Shown here: positions 8,503-17,943 of the stretch, one piece after another | Position numbering within the stretch: position 1 is the first letter of the stretch | How the letters are laid out: each line of letters opens with the position of its first letter | DNA from: Achromobacter xylosoxidans | Lineage (GTDB): Bacteria; Pseudomonadota; Gammaproteobacteria; Burkholderiales; Burkholderiaceae_B | Direction of reading: 5' to 3' | DNA length: 64,000 nt | Assembly (NCBI RefSeq): GCF_014490035.1 | Contig: NZ_CP061008.1 | Location: forward strand, 4,712,001-4,776,000 | Notes under the pieces: generated by a model | Database searches by the model: none | The model's input: only the letters and a program-made list of their open reading frames with translations | Told to the model about the DNA's origin: nothing | Position numbers and translations under genes: made by a program

Positions 8503-10173
8503 ATGAGCTGGATTTTCGGCCGCTACACGGCCTTTTTACTGACCCTGATCGGCGCCGCAGTTACCGCCGCCCTGGCCGCGACCAGCTCGCCCGGTTGGCT
8601 TTGGCTGGCCGTGCCGCTGACACTGCTGGCCGCGCTGGGCGTCTATGACCTGGCGCAAACGCGCCACGCCATCCGCCGCAACTATCCGGTCCTGGGCAAT
8701 CTGCGCTTCCTGTTCGAATTCATCCGGCCCGAGATCCGCCAATACTTCCTGGAAGACGACACGCAGGCCGCGCCGTTCTCGCGCGCGCAGCGCTCCATCG
8801 TCTACCAGCGCGCCAAGCGCGAGATCGACAAGCGTCCCTTTGGCACCCAGGAAGACGTCTACGGCGACCGCTACGAATGGATCAACCATTCCATGTCGCC
8901 CTCGCAAATCCCCGACACCGACTTCCGCGTCACGGTGGGTGGCCCCGAGTGCAAGCAGCCCTACTCCATGTCCGCGTTCAACGTGTCGGCCATGAGCTTT
9001 GGCGCCTTGTCGGCCAATGCCATCCTGGCCCTGAACGAAGGCGCGCGCCAGGGCGACTTCGCGCACGACACCGGTGAAGGCGGCATCAGCCGCTACCACC
9101 GCCAGCCGGGCGGCAGCCTGGTCTGGAACATCGGCTCGGGCTACTTCGGTTGCCGCGACGAACACGGCGCGTTCTCCGAAGAGGCTTTCGTCAAGAATGC
9201 CTGTACGCCGCAGGTCAAGATGATCGAGATCAAGCTGTCGCAGGGCGCCAAGCCCGGCCATGGCGGCATCCTGCCCGCCGGCAAGGTGACGCCGGAGATC
9301 GCCGAAGCGCGCGGCGTCGTGGCCTGGCAGGACTGCAATTCGCCGGCCACCCATTCCGCCTTCGATACGCCCATCGGCCTGATGAAGTTCGTGGCGCGCC
9401 TGCGCGAACTGTCCGGCGGCAAGCCGGTGGGCTTCAAGTTCTGCGTGGGCCACCCGTGGGAGTGGTTCGCCATCGTCAAGGCCATGCTGGAAACCGGCAT
9501 CACGCCGGATTTCATCGTGGTGGACGGGGCCGAAGGCGGCACCGGCGCCGCGCCCGTGGAGTTCGTCGACCACGTCGGCACGCCGCTGCGCGAAGCGCTG
9601 CGCCTGGTCCACAACACGCTGATCGGCGTGAACCTGCGCGACCGCATCAAGCTGGGCGCATCCGGCAAGATCATCACCGCTTTCGATATGGCCCGTGTCA
9701 TGGCCATGGGCGCGGACTGGTGCAACGCCGCGCGCGGCTTCATGTTCGCCATCGGCTGCATCCAGGCGCAAGCCTGCCACACCGGCAAATGCCCCACCGG
9801 CGTCACCACGCAGGACCCGCTGCGCCAGCGCGCGCTGGTGGTGCCGGACAAGGCGCAGCGCGTGGCCAACTTCCACCGCAACACGCTGCATGCGCTGGCG
9901 GAACTGCTGGCCGCGGCCGGCCTGACCCACCCCGGCCAACTGCGCCCGCACCATATCGCACGCCGCATCTCCTCCAGCGAAATCCGGCTGCTGTCGGCGC
10001 TGTTCCCGGAACTCGCGCCGGGCGAACTGCTGCGCGGCGAATTCCGCCATCAGGTATTCCGCGCGGGCTGGGCCATGGCCCAGGCCAGTTCGTTCCAGCC
10101 GACCCACGACATCACCACCGCATTGGCGCAAGAGCATGCCGCCCATGCCGCGCCGGCCGCCGCGCAAGTCTGA
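8503..10173 (+). CDS. Membrane-anchored FMN-binding glutamate synthase family protein
   Basis: The 556-residue protein resembles the FMN/3Fe-4S domain of glutamate synthase (GltB central and C-terminal half) but lacks the N-terminal glutaminase domain and the GltB C-terminal beta-helix. Two hydrophobic segments lie in the first 45 residues. Signatures are MSFGALSANAILALNEGA, KPGHGGILPAGKV, DGAEGGTGAAP, and the cluster cysteines C419, C425 and C430, with the family's exact spacing. The start is ATG 8503, with GGAG 6 nt upstream. Stand-alone members of this family have no settled substrate, so glutamate synthesis is not proven. Confidence 0.85.
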   Translation: MSWIFGRYTAFLLTLIGAAVTAALAATSSPGWLWLAVPLTLLAALGVYDLAQTRHAIRRNYPVLGNLRFLFEFIRPEIRQYFLEDDTQAAPFSRAQRSIVYQRAKREIDKRPFGTQEDVYGDRYEWINHSMSPSQIPDTDFRVTVGGPECKQPYSMSAFNVSAMSFGALSANAILALNEGARQGDFAHDTGEGGISRYHRQPGGSLVWNIGSGYFGCRDEHGAFSEEAFVKNACTPQVKMIEIKLSQGAKPGHGGILPAGKVTPEIAEARGVVAWQDCNSPATHSAFDTPIGLMKFVARLRELSGGKPVGFKFCVGHPWEWFAIVKAMLETGITPDFIVVDGAEGGTGAAPVEFVDHVGTPLREALRLVHNTLIGVNLRDRIKLGASGKIITAFDMARVMAMGADWCNAARGFMFAIGCIQAQACHTGKCPTGVTTQDPLRQRALVVPDKAQRVANFHRNTLHALAELLAAAGLTHPGQLRPHHIARRISSSEIRLLSALFPELAPGELLRGEFRHQVFRAGWAMAQASSFQPTHDITTALAQEHAAHAAPAAAQV

Positions 10174-10191
10174 TCCGGCTGCCGCCGGGCG

Positions 10192-11652
10192 CTACAGCCA
10201 GCGCTCGAACATGCGCGAGAAGAACTCCATCGAACGGTCACCCACGCCCCTGGCTTGCCAGGCCTCGGGCGTGATCCGCACCGAATCGGCGACGTCGCGC
10301 TGGAACAGCGCCTCCATTTCGGCCGCGAATTCAGGCCCCAGCACCACGGCATTGATTTCGTAGTTCAGCGCAAAGCTGCGCCAATCCAGGTTGCTGGACC
10401 CCACCGTGGACCACACGCCGTCCACCACCGCGGTCTTGGCATGCAAGAGCGCATCGCGCCGCTCGTAGATTTTCACGCCGGCCTTGAGCAGGTCCGTATA
10501 GTGCGAACGTCCCGCATGGAACACTAGCGACGAGTCGCTGAAGCCGGGCAGCACCAGCGCCACGTCGACGCCACGCCGGGCCGCGTCCGTCAGGACTTCG
10601 ATGAAGGCGGGATCCGGCACGAAGTACGCCATGGTGATATGGATGTATTCCTGTGCGCTTTCAAACGCCGACATCAGCGTCAGGTAGACGGTGTAGCCAT
10701 CGCTGCGGTCCGGCTGATTGGCCAGTATCCGCACCGTCGTTGCACCCAGGGGCGGCGCCACCTGCGAATCGCCCCCCTTGATCGGCTCCTCGGACTGGGA
10801 TTCCCAACCCGCGCGGATGACCTGCTCCAGTTGGGCCACGGCAGGCCCTTCGATGCGCAGATGCGTGTCGCGCCAGGGCGCCACCCGGGCGTCGGCGGCC
10901 GCTGGCGCGTCCGCCTTGCCTGCACTGCCTCCGCTACCCGATCCCGAGTTCGGGGAAGACTCGTAGACGCTGCTGACGTTGATGCCGCCCAGGTAGCCGA
11001 CCTTGCCGTCCACGACCAGCACCTTGCGATGGTTGCGCTGGTTCGGCGACCAGCCCGCGCGGCCGCTCGCCGGGTTGACCGGATTGAAGATCGCCACCTG
11101 TACGCCCGCATCGCGCAGGCGCTGGAACAAGGCATCGGGCGTCTTGATCGTGCCGACCGCGTCGACCATCAAGGACACTTCGGCGCCGCGATTGCGCGCC
11201 GCGATCAGGGCTTCGGCAAAGCGCGAACCTTCGGCATCGTCATCGAAGATATAGGTTTCCATGTGCACGTACCGGCGAGCCTGCGCGATGGAATGCAGCA
11301 TGGCGCGGTAGGTGCTGGGGCCGTCCGCCAGGAGCCGGACACGGTTGCCGGCAACCAGCGGCGCACCGCTGACTGCTCGCTCGACGGCAAGGTGACGCGC
11401 GAGAAAGTCGCCCTTGGGAGTCCGCGGGTCCGCGGCGATGCCCTGCCCGCGGCGATAGCTGTCCGAGGCCGCGTCGGAAGACAGGCTGGCCTGCGATGCG
11501 CGCGCGCGGCGCTCCTGCGAATCAGGAACACTGGCGCAGGCCGCAAGCCAGACCGCACACGCCAGCGGCAGCAGCAACCGGTGTGCGCGGGCCATCCACG
11601 CCCGCCAATCCCGCCGCAGTCCCGACCGGCGCGCAGCCCCGGACGGCTTCAT
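10192..11652 (-). CDS. PLD-family lipoprotein (cardiolipin synthase-like)
   Basis: The 486-residue protein has two HKD catalytic motifs: HRKVLVVDG near residue 205 and HAKTAVVDG near residue 402, each followed by the usual Gly and Ser-Asn/Asp context. The N-terminus has a hydrophobic segment and a lipobox LAAC with C39, so it is probably a lipoprotein, unlike classical ClsA with two transmembrane helices. It may condense phosphatidylglycerol or hydrolyse phosphodiesters in the envelope. The start could be residue 20 (MARAHR) instead of 11652. A DUF883 gene lies 11 bp upstream and is probably in the same operon. Confidence 0.85.
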   Translation of the reverse strand: MKPSGAARRSGLRRDWRAWMARAHRLLLPLACAVWLAACASVPDSQERRARASQASLSSDAASDSYRRGQGIAADPRTPKGDFLARHLAVERAVSGAPLVAGNRVRLLADGPSTYRAMLHSIAQARRYVHMETYIFDDDAEGSRFAEALIAARNRGAEVSLMVDAVGTIKTPDALFQRLRDAGVQVAIFNPVNPASGRAGWSPNQRNHRKVLVVDGKVGYLGGINVSSVYESSPNSGSGSGGSAGKADAPAAADARVAPWRDTHLRIEGPAVAQLEQVIRAGWESQSEEPIKGGDSQVAPPLGATTVRILANQPDRSDGYTVYLTLMSAFESAQEYIHITMAYFVPDPAFIEVLTDAARRGVDVALVLPGFSDSSLVFHAGRSHYTDLLKAGVKIYERRDALLHAKTAVVDGVWSTVGSSNLDWRSFALNYEINAVVLGPEFAAEMEALFQRDVADSVRITPEAWQARGVGDRSMEFFSRMFERWL

Positions 11653-11663
11653 GGCGTCAGGGC

Positions 11664-11999
11664 TTAGCGGCGGCCGCCCGAGGCCAGGAGGCAGCCTAGC
11701 AAGGCGCCCACCAGCGCCGCCACGCCCACCGACTTCCAGGCATGTTCATGCACGTACTCGTCAGCATAGGCGGTTGCGCGGCGCGCGCGTTCCCGCGCCG
11801 CGCCCTCCCAATCGCCGGCGGACTCGCGCGCGTCGGCCAATTGGCGCCTCAGGCGCGCGCGCGCCGATTCGATCTCGGACCCCGTATACGACGCCGTCGA
11901 GCGCAACAGGTCTTCCGTGCCGGCGAGCAGCTCGTGGAAGCTGTCGCTGACGCGCTCACGGTGCAGGGCCATTTCGGCGCGTTGGTGCTTTCGGTTCAT
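11664..11999 (-). CDS. DUF883 / ElaB-YqjD family membrane protein
   Basis: The 111-residue protein has an N-terminal amphipathic, charged helical region of about 80 residues and one C-terminal transmembrane helix (VGVAALVGALLGCLLA), ending SGGRR. This is the standard layout of the DUF883 family, whose E. coli members YqjD and ElaB are tail-anchored, bind ribosomes and are stress induced. The start is ATG 11999, preceded by AAAGGAGCGACC. It is the first gene of a likely two-gene unit with the PLD lipoprotein. Confidence 0.88.
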   Translation of the reverse strand: MNRKHQRAEMALHRERVSDSFHELLAGTEDLLRSTASYTGSEIESARARLRRQLADARESAGDWEGAARERARRATAYADEYVHEHAWKSVGVAALVGALLGCLLASGGRR

Positions 12000-12264
12000 G
12001 GTCGCTCCTTTGTAGTTGTTGGGCCTCGCGGAGTCGGGCCGCCTGACGCAACGCAGCACGCTCGGTACCCGAAGCGCGCCGCGCATTGAAGAGTCCCATT
12101 GTGACCATCAACGGCCGCGGCCGCCAGAGCTTTGGCAACCAGCCGTAAACCGATATTTCAACGCAAGCAAAGGTATCGGCAGCGCGCGCACCGCAGGCCG
12201 GCGCCGGAGCTTGCATGCCGTCTTTCAAATTCGTAAAAATCCATTGCATTCAGCGGCTTGGCGC

Positions 12265-12295
12265 TTGACACCGGCCCCGCCCTGACCGCCACAAT
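12265..12295 (+). promoter_or_regulatory. Candidate promoter of egtD
   Basis: A perfect TTGACA (12265-12270) is followed after 19 bp by CACAAT (12290-12295). This leaves a 5' leader of about 120 nt before egtD. The spacer is longer than optimal. The rest of the 423-bp gap (12000-12422) between the divergent DUF883 and egtD genes shows no convincing gene. Confidence 0.4.
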
Positions 12296-12422
12296 AGACT
12301 TTTGCAATGCGCCAGAACCGCCTGGTCTGAGCCTCCCAACGCCGCGCCTCCCGACCGCCCGCCGCCCCATCCTGGGCGCACCCGCGGCGGGCAGTCCCGG
12401 CGACAGAAAAGGAACAGGACGC

Positions 12423-13400
12423 ATGGTTTCGCCTTCCGCACTGTTTGCCCCCGCCGCGCCGAAATTCATCGCGCAAGCGCCGCAGCCTCCCAGCGCCGAG
12501 CAGCTTGAACTGCACGAAGGCTTGCTGGCGCGCCACGCGCACATCGATCCCAAGTTCCTCTATGACGCGCTGGGCTCGGCGCTCTTTACCGCGATCACAC
12601 AGCTCCCGGAGTATTACCCGACGCGCTGCGAGTCGGAGATCTTCCAGCGCCATGGCGCCGACATTGCGCGCCACGTCGGACCGGTGCTCTCCATGATCGA
12701 CCTGGGCGCGGGCGATTGCGTCAAGGCCGAACGCCTGTTCCCCAGCCTGCGCCCGCGCCATTACGTGCCCATCGACATTTCGGCCGACTACCTGCAAGCC
12801 GCGGTGCGCCGCCTGCAGCTGTCCTACCCCGACCTGCAGATCACCGCCATCGGCCAGGACTTCACGCACGCGTTGGCCCTGCCCGCCAGCATTCCGGCCG
12901 AACAGCGGCTGTTCTTCTATCCCGGTTCCAGCATCGGCAATCTCAGCCCCGCGGACGCGCACGCCATGCTGCGGCGCATCCGCGAGCAATGCGCGGGCGG
13001 CGGCTTGCTGGTCGGGGTGGACCGCGTCAAGCCCAAACAAGTACTGGAGCCCGCCTACGACGACGCGCTGCACCTGACCGCGGCCTTCAACCTGAACCTG
13101 CTGCGGCACGTGAACAGCGTGCTGGACGCCGATTTCGACGTGGACGACTGGCGCCACGTGGCGCTGTTCAACAGCGCCGACTCGCGCATCGAAATGCATC
13201 TGGAAGCGCTGCGCGCGGTGCGCGTGGCGTGGCCGGGCGGCGCGCGCGCGTTCAGCGCCGGCGAACGCATCCACACTGAAAACTCCTACAAGTTCACTCC
13301 CCAAGCCTTCGCCGACCTGCTGCAGAGCGCCGGCTACCGCGACGTCGCGCACTGGTCGGATTCCCGCGGCTGGTTCTCGATTTTCAGCGCCCGCGCGTAA
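12423..13400 (+). CDS. egtD: L-histidine N-alpha-methyltransferase EgtD
   Basis: The SAM-dependent enzyme trimethylates histidine to hercynine, the first step of ergothioneine synthesis. Its 325 residues match the family length. Visible motifs are SALFTAITQLPEYYPTRCE, MIDLGAGDCVKAERL (SAM-binding glycine-rich loop), FYPGSSIGNL and the C-terminal HTENSYKF. The start is ATG 12423 with AGGAACAGGACGC upstream; an in-frame extension to 12258 lacks homology. egtB follows 35 bp downstream. Confidence 0.94.
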   Translation: MVSPSALFAPAAPKFIAQAPQPPSAEQLELHEGLLARHAHIDPKFLYDALGSALFTAITQLPEYYPTRCESEIFQRHGADIARHVGPVLSMIDLGAGDCVKAERLFPSLRPRHYVPIDISADYLQAAVRRLQLSYPDLQITAIGQDFTHALALPASIPAEQRLFFYPGSSIGNLSPADAHAMLRRIREQCAGGGLLVGVDRVKPKQVLEPAYDDALHLTAAFNLNLLRHVNSVLDADFDVDDWRHVALFNSADSRIEMHLEALRAVRVAWPGGARAFSAGERIHTENSYKFTPQAFADLLQSAGYRDVAHWSDSRGWFSIFSARA

Positions 13401-13435
13401 AGCGGGCCTGCCCTCAACGCCACTGGAGGATCGCC

Positions 13436-14752
<1,317 letters not shown>

Positions 14753-14783
14753 AGCCTTTCTTTGAAATTTGACCGAGGATCGC

Positions 14784-14813
14784 TTGCATGCGTCAAAAAT
14801 TTCGTGCTAGAAT
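14784..14813 (+). promoter_or_regulatory. Promoter of tRNA-Met
   Basis: TTGCAT (14784-14789), an 18-bp spacer and TAGAAT (14808-14813) precede the tRNA by about 65 bp. The AT-rich spacer stands out from the surrounding GC-rich genes. Confidence 0.55.
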
Positions 14814-14877
14814 TTCGTTCTTCGTTGATCACTGATTGCGACACGGATGTGACGCAAACCCAGAGGTTGATCGAAAT

Positions 14878-14954
14878 GGCGCATTAGCTCAGCCGGTTAG
14901 AGCGACGGAATCATAATCCGCAGGTCCCCTGTTCGAATCAGGGATGCGCCACCA
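14878..14954 (+). tRNA. tRNA-Met (anticodon CAT)
   Basis: The 77-nt cloverleaf has acceptor GGCGCAT/ATGCGCC, D-arm GCTC/GAGC, anticodon loop ATCATAA with CAT, T-arm CCCTG/CAGGG with TTCGAAT, and encoded CCA. The anticodon stem has one A-C mismatch at its base. The initiator-type C1-A72 mismatch is absent, so it is an elongator Met. A tRNA-Ile2 with lysidine at C34 is the main alternative and cannot be fully excluded by eye. Confidence 0.93.
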
Positions 14955-14961
14955 GGAATTC

Positions 14962-14995
14962 AAAGGGCGCCCACACAAGTGGGCGCCCTTTTTGT
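14962..14995 (+). terminator. Rho-independent terminator after tRNA-Met
   Basis: A perfect 13-bp stem (AAAGGGCGCCCAC) closes an ACAA loop and is followed by a T-rich tract. It separates the tRNA from the downstream methyltransferase gene, which therefore needs its own promoter. Confidence 0.9.
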
Positions 14996-15054
14996 TTTTG
15001 CATCGGAACTCTAGTCGCAGGAAGCCTGTCTCACGACGCGGTATCGCCGCCGGC

Positions 15055-15765
15055 ATGGGGACCATACAGCCTCACTTGCCATCGCACAGCCGCCACCCCG
15101 AGCAACCTCCCAGGAGCGATCAAATTCCCTTGCGCCGACTTATCCGTAGAGCAAAAAAGAGGCTATTTCATTGGTCGCCAGAACTGGCCGCACGTTGCGG
15201 TTTTGATTTCCGGCTGAAGGCGCCGAATCGCAGTTTCCTGGAACAGCAGATATTCGGCTACCTGAACCAATCGGCTGCCCAGGCCAGCAGCCCCATGCAG
15301 TGCCTGTTCGTCGGCATGCATGAATACACCTGGCACTACCCTCGCTTGCTGAAGATGGATTTCCATTCGCTGGACATGGATCCCGAACAAGCCGTCTACG
15401 GCCCAGCCGGCAGACACACCATCGGAAGCGCAACCAACATGTCGGCGTTCTACCCCGAAGCCTCGTTCGACGTCGTGGTGGCCAATGGCTTGATCGGCTG
15501 GGGCCTCAACGAGCGAGCCGATTTCGAACGCCTGATGGAGCAATGCCATCGCGTGCTCAAGCCTGGCGGGCTTTTGATCCTGGGCTACAACGATACGCCC
15601 GAACACGCCCCCTTCGAGGTGGACATCGCATGGCGGGATCTGTTTGCCCCCATGGCGCCGGCCATCCCGGGAGTCACGCAAGCGCGCCATGCCATGAACG
15701 ACAGCTACGCGCACGTGTTCATCTTCGGCGAGAAGCGTCCGGATCCGGCGCGGGCCGCTGCCTGA
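15055..15765 (+). CDS. Class I SAM-dependent methyltransferase
   Basis: About 236 residues, with a divergent motif I (CLFVGMHEYTWHY), the acidic motif LDMDPEQ, FDVVVANGLIGWG, and the typical HRVLKPGGLLILGYND. The substrate is unknown. The frame stays open back into the tRNA-Met gene, so the start is uncertain. ATG 15055 is the only reasonable ATG before the domain but has no clear ribosome-binding site. A TTG at 15130 has AGGAG 12 nt upstream. Base composition is slightly less GC-rich than the neighbours. It lies just downstream of a tRNA, a common insertion point, but no integrase or repeat is present. Confidence 0.7.
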   Translation: MGTIQPHLPSHSRHPEQPPRSDQIPLRRLIRRAKKRLFHWSPELAARCGFDFRLKAPNRSFLEQQIFGYLNQSAAQASSPMQCLFVGMHEYTWHYPRLLKMDFHSLDMDPEQAVYGPAGRHTIGSATNMSAFYPEASFDVVVANGLIGWGLNERADFERLMEQCHRVLKPGGLLILGYNDTPEHAPFEVDIAWRDLFAPMAPAIPGVTQARHAMNDSYAHVFIFGEKRPDPARAAA

Positions 15766-15793
15766 CGGGAGCGGCCCGGCGGCTGCCTTCCAG

Positions 15794-16705
15794 TCAAGGC
15801 AGCCGCACCGCGTCGCGCCGCCGGCCGCCCCAGGTCGCCGCCAGACTGGCCACGAAGGCGCCGATCAGCATCGAGGCGAAGCCCCACAGCGCGAACGCGG
15901 CCGCGGCCTTGCGCGCCTGGTCTGCGGCCTCCTTGGCCTTTTGCCGGGCGTCGTCGGCGGCCTGCTTCATGTTCTGCACGGCCTGCTCGACGCGGCGCTG
16001 CGCCGCCGCCGGCTCCATGCCGGTCTGCGCCGCCACGACTTTCACGACATAGTCGCGGTCCTCGCCCGTCATCGAGCCGCGCGCCGCGCTCATCGCCATG
16101 ATGCGGCCCACCTCCACTCTCGCGCCGTTGCGGTCGGCGCCGGCATCGGGCCGCTCCGAGCGCAGCAAGGCGTCCGAGAAGTAGCCCTGCATCTGCGCCA
16201 TTCCGTCACTGCCGCCCGCGGCGGCTGCCGCGGCCGTCGCAGCCGTGCCGGCCCCTGCCGCGACAGAAGCTCCCGCCTTCGCCACGCCCGAAACCAAGGT
16301 CGCGATGGAAGCGCCCAGCAGCACCGCGCTTACGACCGCGCTCAACGCCCACACCAGAAAACCGTGCGCCGTGTCGCGGAAGTAAACCTCGTCCGAGTGC
16401 ACGTCGACCCATTTGGTGCGCAGCCGCCCCGCGACGTAGCCGCCGATGCCATAGGCGACGATCTGCGTGGCCAACATCCACACGATGAGGCCGATGCCTA
16501 TCGCGGGCGCGGTTGCGCCCTCGCCGCTCCAGGGCGAAACCGAAAGAAAGCCCAGCCCGGTGCCGCCAGCGAACAACGCCAGCGAAAGGGCCGCGGCGAT
16601 GACCGCCCCCGCGATCACCGCGGCCCAGGAGACGGCGGAGATGGCAGATTCCCTCGGCGGCACGCCGCCGGGATAGGGCTGGCTCAATGAAGTTGCGTTT
16701 TCCAT
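15794..16705 (-). CDS. Hypothetical multi-pass membrane protein
   Basis: The 303-residue protein has three hydrophobic segments in the first 135 residues, with Gly/Ala-rich small-residue packing (AVIAGAVIAAALSLALFAGG). A long Ala-rich, heptad-like helical region follows (MKQAADDARQKAKEAADQA near residue 250), then a last helix before WGGRRRD. I recognise no named family. The last 70 residues could form a coiled coil. It is probably the first gene of a minus-strand group of small envelope proteins downstream; the reverse-strand gap to the next gene is only about 70 bp. Confidence 0.7.
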   Translation of the reverse strand: MENATSLSQPYPGGVPPRESAISAVSWAAVIAGAVIAAALSLALFAGGTGLGFLSVSPWSGEGATAPAIGIGLIVWMLATQIVAYGIGGYVAGRLRTKWVDVHSDEVYFRDTAHGFLVWALSAVVSAVLLGASIATLVSGVAKAGASVAAGAGTAATAAAAAAGGSDGMAQMQGYFSDALLRSERPDAGADRNGARVEVGRIMAMSAARGSMTGEDRDYVVKVVAAQTGMEPAAAQRRVEQAVQNMKQAADDARQKAKEAADQARKAAAAFALWGFASMLIGAFVASLAATWGGRRRDAVRLP

Positions 16706-16776
16706 GGATCTGTTCCTTGTTCACGGTTCATCGCGGCGGCGCGGATACGCGCTGCCGCGGCGGAAAGCCTCGCGGG

Positions 16777-16851
16777 TCAATGCCAGAAAAGCGCCAGCAG
16801 GATGATGATGGGAATGGGCACGCCCAATAGCCAAAGCAAGATGGAACGCAT
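16777..16851 (-). CDS. 24-residue membrane microprotein
   Basis: The tiny ORF starts MRSILLWLLGVP and is almost entirely hydrophobic (PIPIIILLALFWH at the end), so a single transmembrane segment is likely. The start ATG 16851 has a near-consensus GGAGG 5 nt upstream, and the ORF ends in TGA. It sits between two other minus-strand genes. I have seen similar short proteins with a GVPIPIIILLALF core in other proteobacteria, but I know of no function. The strong ribosome-binding site is the best support. Confidence 0.65.
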   Translation of the reverse strand: MRSILLWLLGVPIPIIILLALFWH

Positions 16852-16892
16852 AAAGCCTCCTTGGATGATGTCCTGCGCGTTGCTCGCAACGC

Positions 16893-17084
16893 TCAGGCCA
16901 GGTCGATGGTGCCGGGCGCGCGCGGATTCGGCGGCGGCTGCACGGGATCGATGACGTCGGGATCGCTGCGTGGCCGCGTCGGATCGAGCGGCGGGTCGTC
17001 CGGCGGCGGATTATTGGGAAAGGCGGGATCGTCGGGCGCGGGCGGGTCGCCCCCACCGGGTTCGCGATGCATGGATTGGGACAT
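16893..17084 (-). CDS. Small proline/aspartate-rich protein
   Basis: The 63-residue protein has about one-third Pro and many Asp residues (for example DDPAFPNNPPPDDPPLDP), so it is almost certainly disordered. There is no signal peptide or helix. CAGGAGAACGCC directly precedes ATG 17084, supporting translation. The function is unknown. Confidence 0.6.
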   Translation of the reverse strand: MSQSMHREPGGGDPPAPDDPAFPNNPPPDDPPLDPTRPRSDPDVIDPVQPPPNPRAPGTIDLA

Positions 17085-17165
17085 GGCGTTCTCCTGAAGC
17101 GGCGCCTGGCGCGCCGCCCAGCCCCATCAGCAAACCGCATTCCCGGCTTGTGGCCCCTGAACGAA

Positions 17166-17189
17166 AAAAGCCCTCTTCGCGAGGGCTTT
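17166..17189 (-). terminator. Rho-independent terminator (minus strand)
   Basis: AAAGCCCTC pairs with GAGGGCTTT over a 5-nt loop, with six T residues on the minus strand. It lies 23 bp past the stop of the gene at 17212-17460 and ends that transcript. Confidence 0.8.
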
Positions 17190-17211
17190 CATGCATGCGC
17201 AGCCAGCAGGG

Positions 17212-17460
17212 TCAGGATTTGCTCTTGCCGTCCCTGGCCGGTTCGGCGGCTTTCTGGCCGCCGCCGCCAAGAAATTCGACGACAGCAGCCTTGCCCGCGG
17301 CGGAGGCTTCGTCCTGGCTGGCATAACGCCTGGGCGAATAATTGGTGCTGCGCACATTGCCGGTTTCGGGATCGAACAAGGTGATGATCCAGGCGAATTC
17401 TCCCGGCATCAGTTGCCTGACTTGCAACGTGGCGCGCGTGCCTGGGCGCAGTTGCGGCAT
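17212..17460 (-). CDS. Small hypothetical protein
   Basis: The 82-residue soluble protein begins MPQLRPGTRATLQV and has a Gly-rich turn (EFLGGGGQKA) and a basic tail (DGKSKS). The centre (WIITLFDPETGNVRSTNYSP) looks like a small beta fold. The start is ATG 17460, with AAAGG about 9 nt upstream; the longer frame has no ribosome-binding site. The family is unknown. A terminator follows immediately. Confidence 0.65.
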   Translation of the reverse strand: MPQLRPGTRATLQVRQLMPGEFAWIITLFDPETGNVRSTNYSPRRYASQDEASAAGKAAVVEFLGGGGQKAAEPARDGKSKS

Positions 17461-17722
17461 GGGACGGCCTTTAACGTGACTCGACGCCGCCATCGTAGCG
17501 CAAGACGCGCCGGCGCAACCCCGGTGCTGGCGACACGGCCATGAATGCTGCGACCGCACATGAATTCATGCTGCAGACCCCGCAGCAAAAACGCCACAAA
17601 CCGCGCGTCGCGTCAGGAAAACCCTAGGGCCTGTTGCGCCAATACAGGCGCACAATCAATACAAACATCTAGACCGCTCAGCGGCAGCCGCATCCCTTTA
17701 ATCAGGCGAGGACGGAGACAAC

Positions 17723-17914
17723 ATGACTTATGTAGCAGTGGTTATCAGCTGTTTGATGGTTGTGGGTATCGTCGCGTTGGTGATTCAAACGGTTCAAAGC
17801 GCAGGGTCCGAACCCTGGCTGAGAATCTCGGCGGCGATCACCAGTTCCTTGTTCGCTTCACTCTTGTTGATTCCGCTCGGATACGCGGTCGCGCAGACCG
17901 TGCTGATCGAATAA
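17723..17914 (+). CDS. Small two-helix membrane protein
   Basis: The 63-residue protein has two transmembrane segments (AVVISCLMVVGIVALVI and SLFASLLLIPLGYAVAQ) joined by a short polar loop. ACGGAG lies 8 nt before ATG 17723. The 262 bp upstream holds no gene, and no named family is recognised. Confidence 0.68.
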   Translation: MTYVAVVISCLMVVGIVALVIQTVQSAGSEPWLRISAAITSSLFASLLLIPLGYAVAQTVLIE

Positions 17915-17943
17915 TTCCATCATTGCAACGCATGCGCCTGGGG

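Noticed and set aside
8536-10167. A 543-codon minus-strand frame
   Set aside because: It is antisense to the glutamate-synthase-like gene, whose motifs and ribosome-binding site are clear. No family features on this strand.
14944-15054. N-terminal extension of the methyltransferase to 14944
   Set aside because: This start lies inside tRNA-Met and the extension crosses its terminator, so it would not be translated as such.
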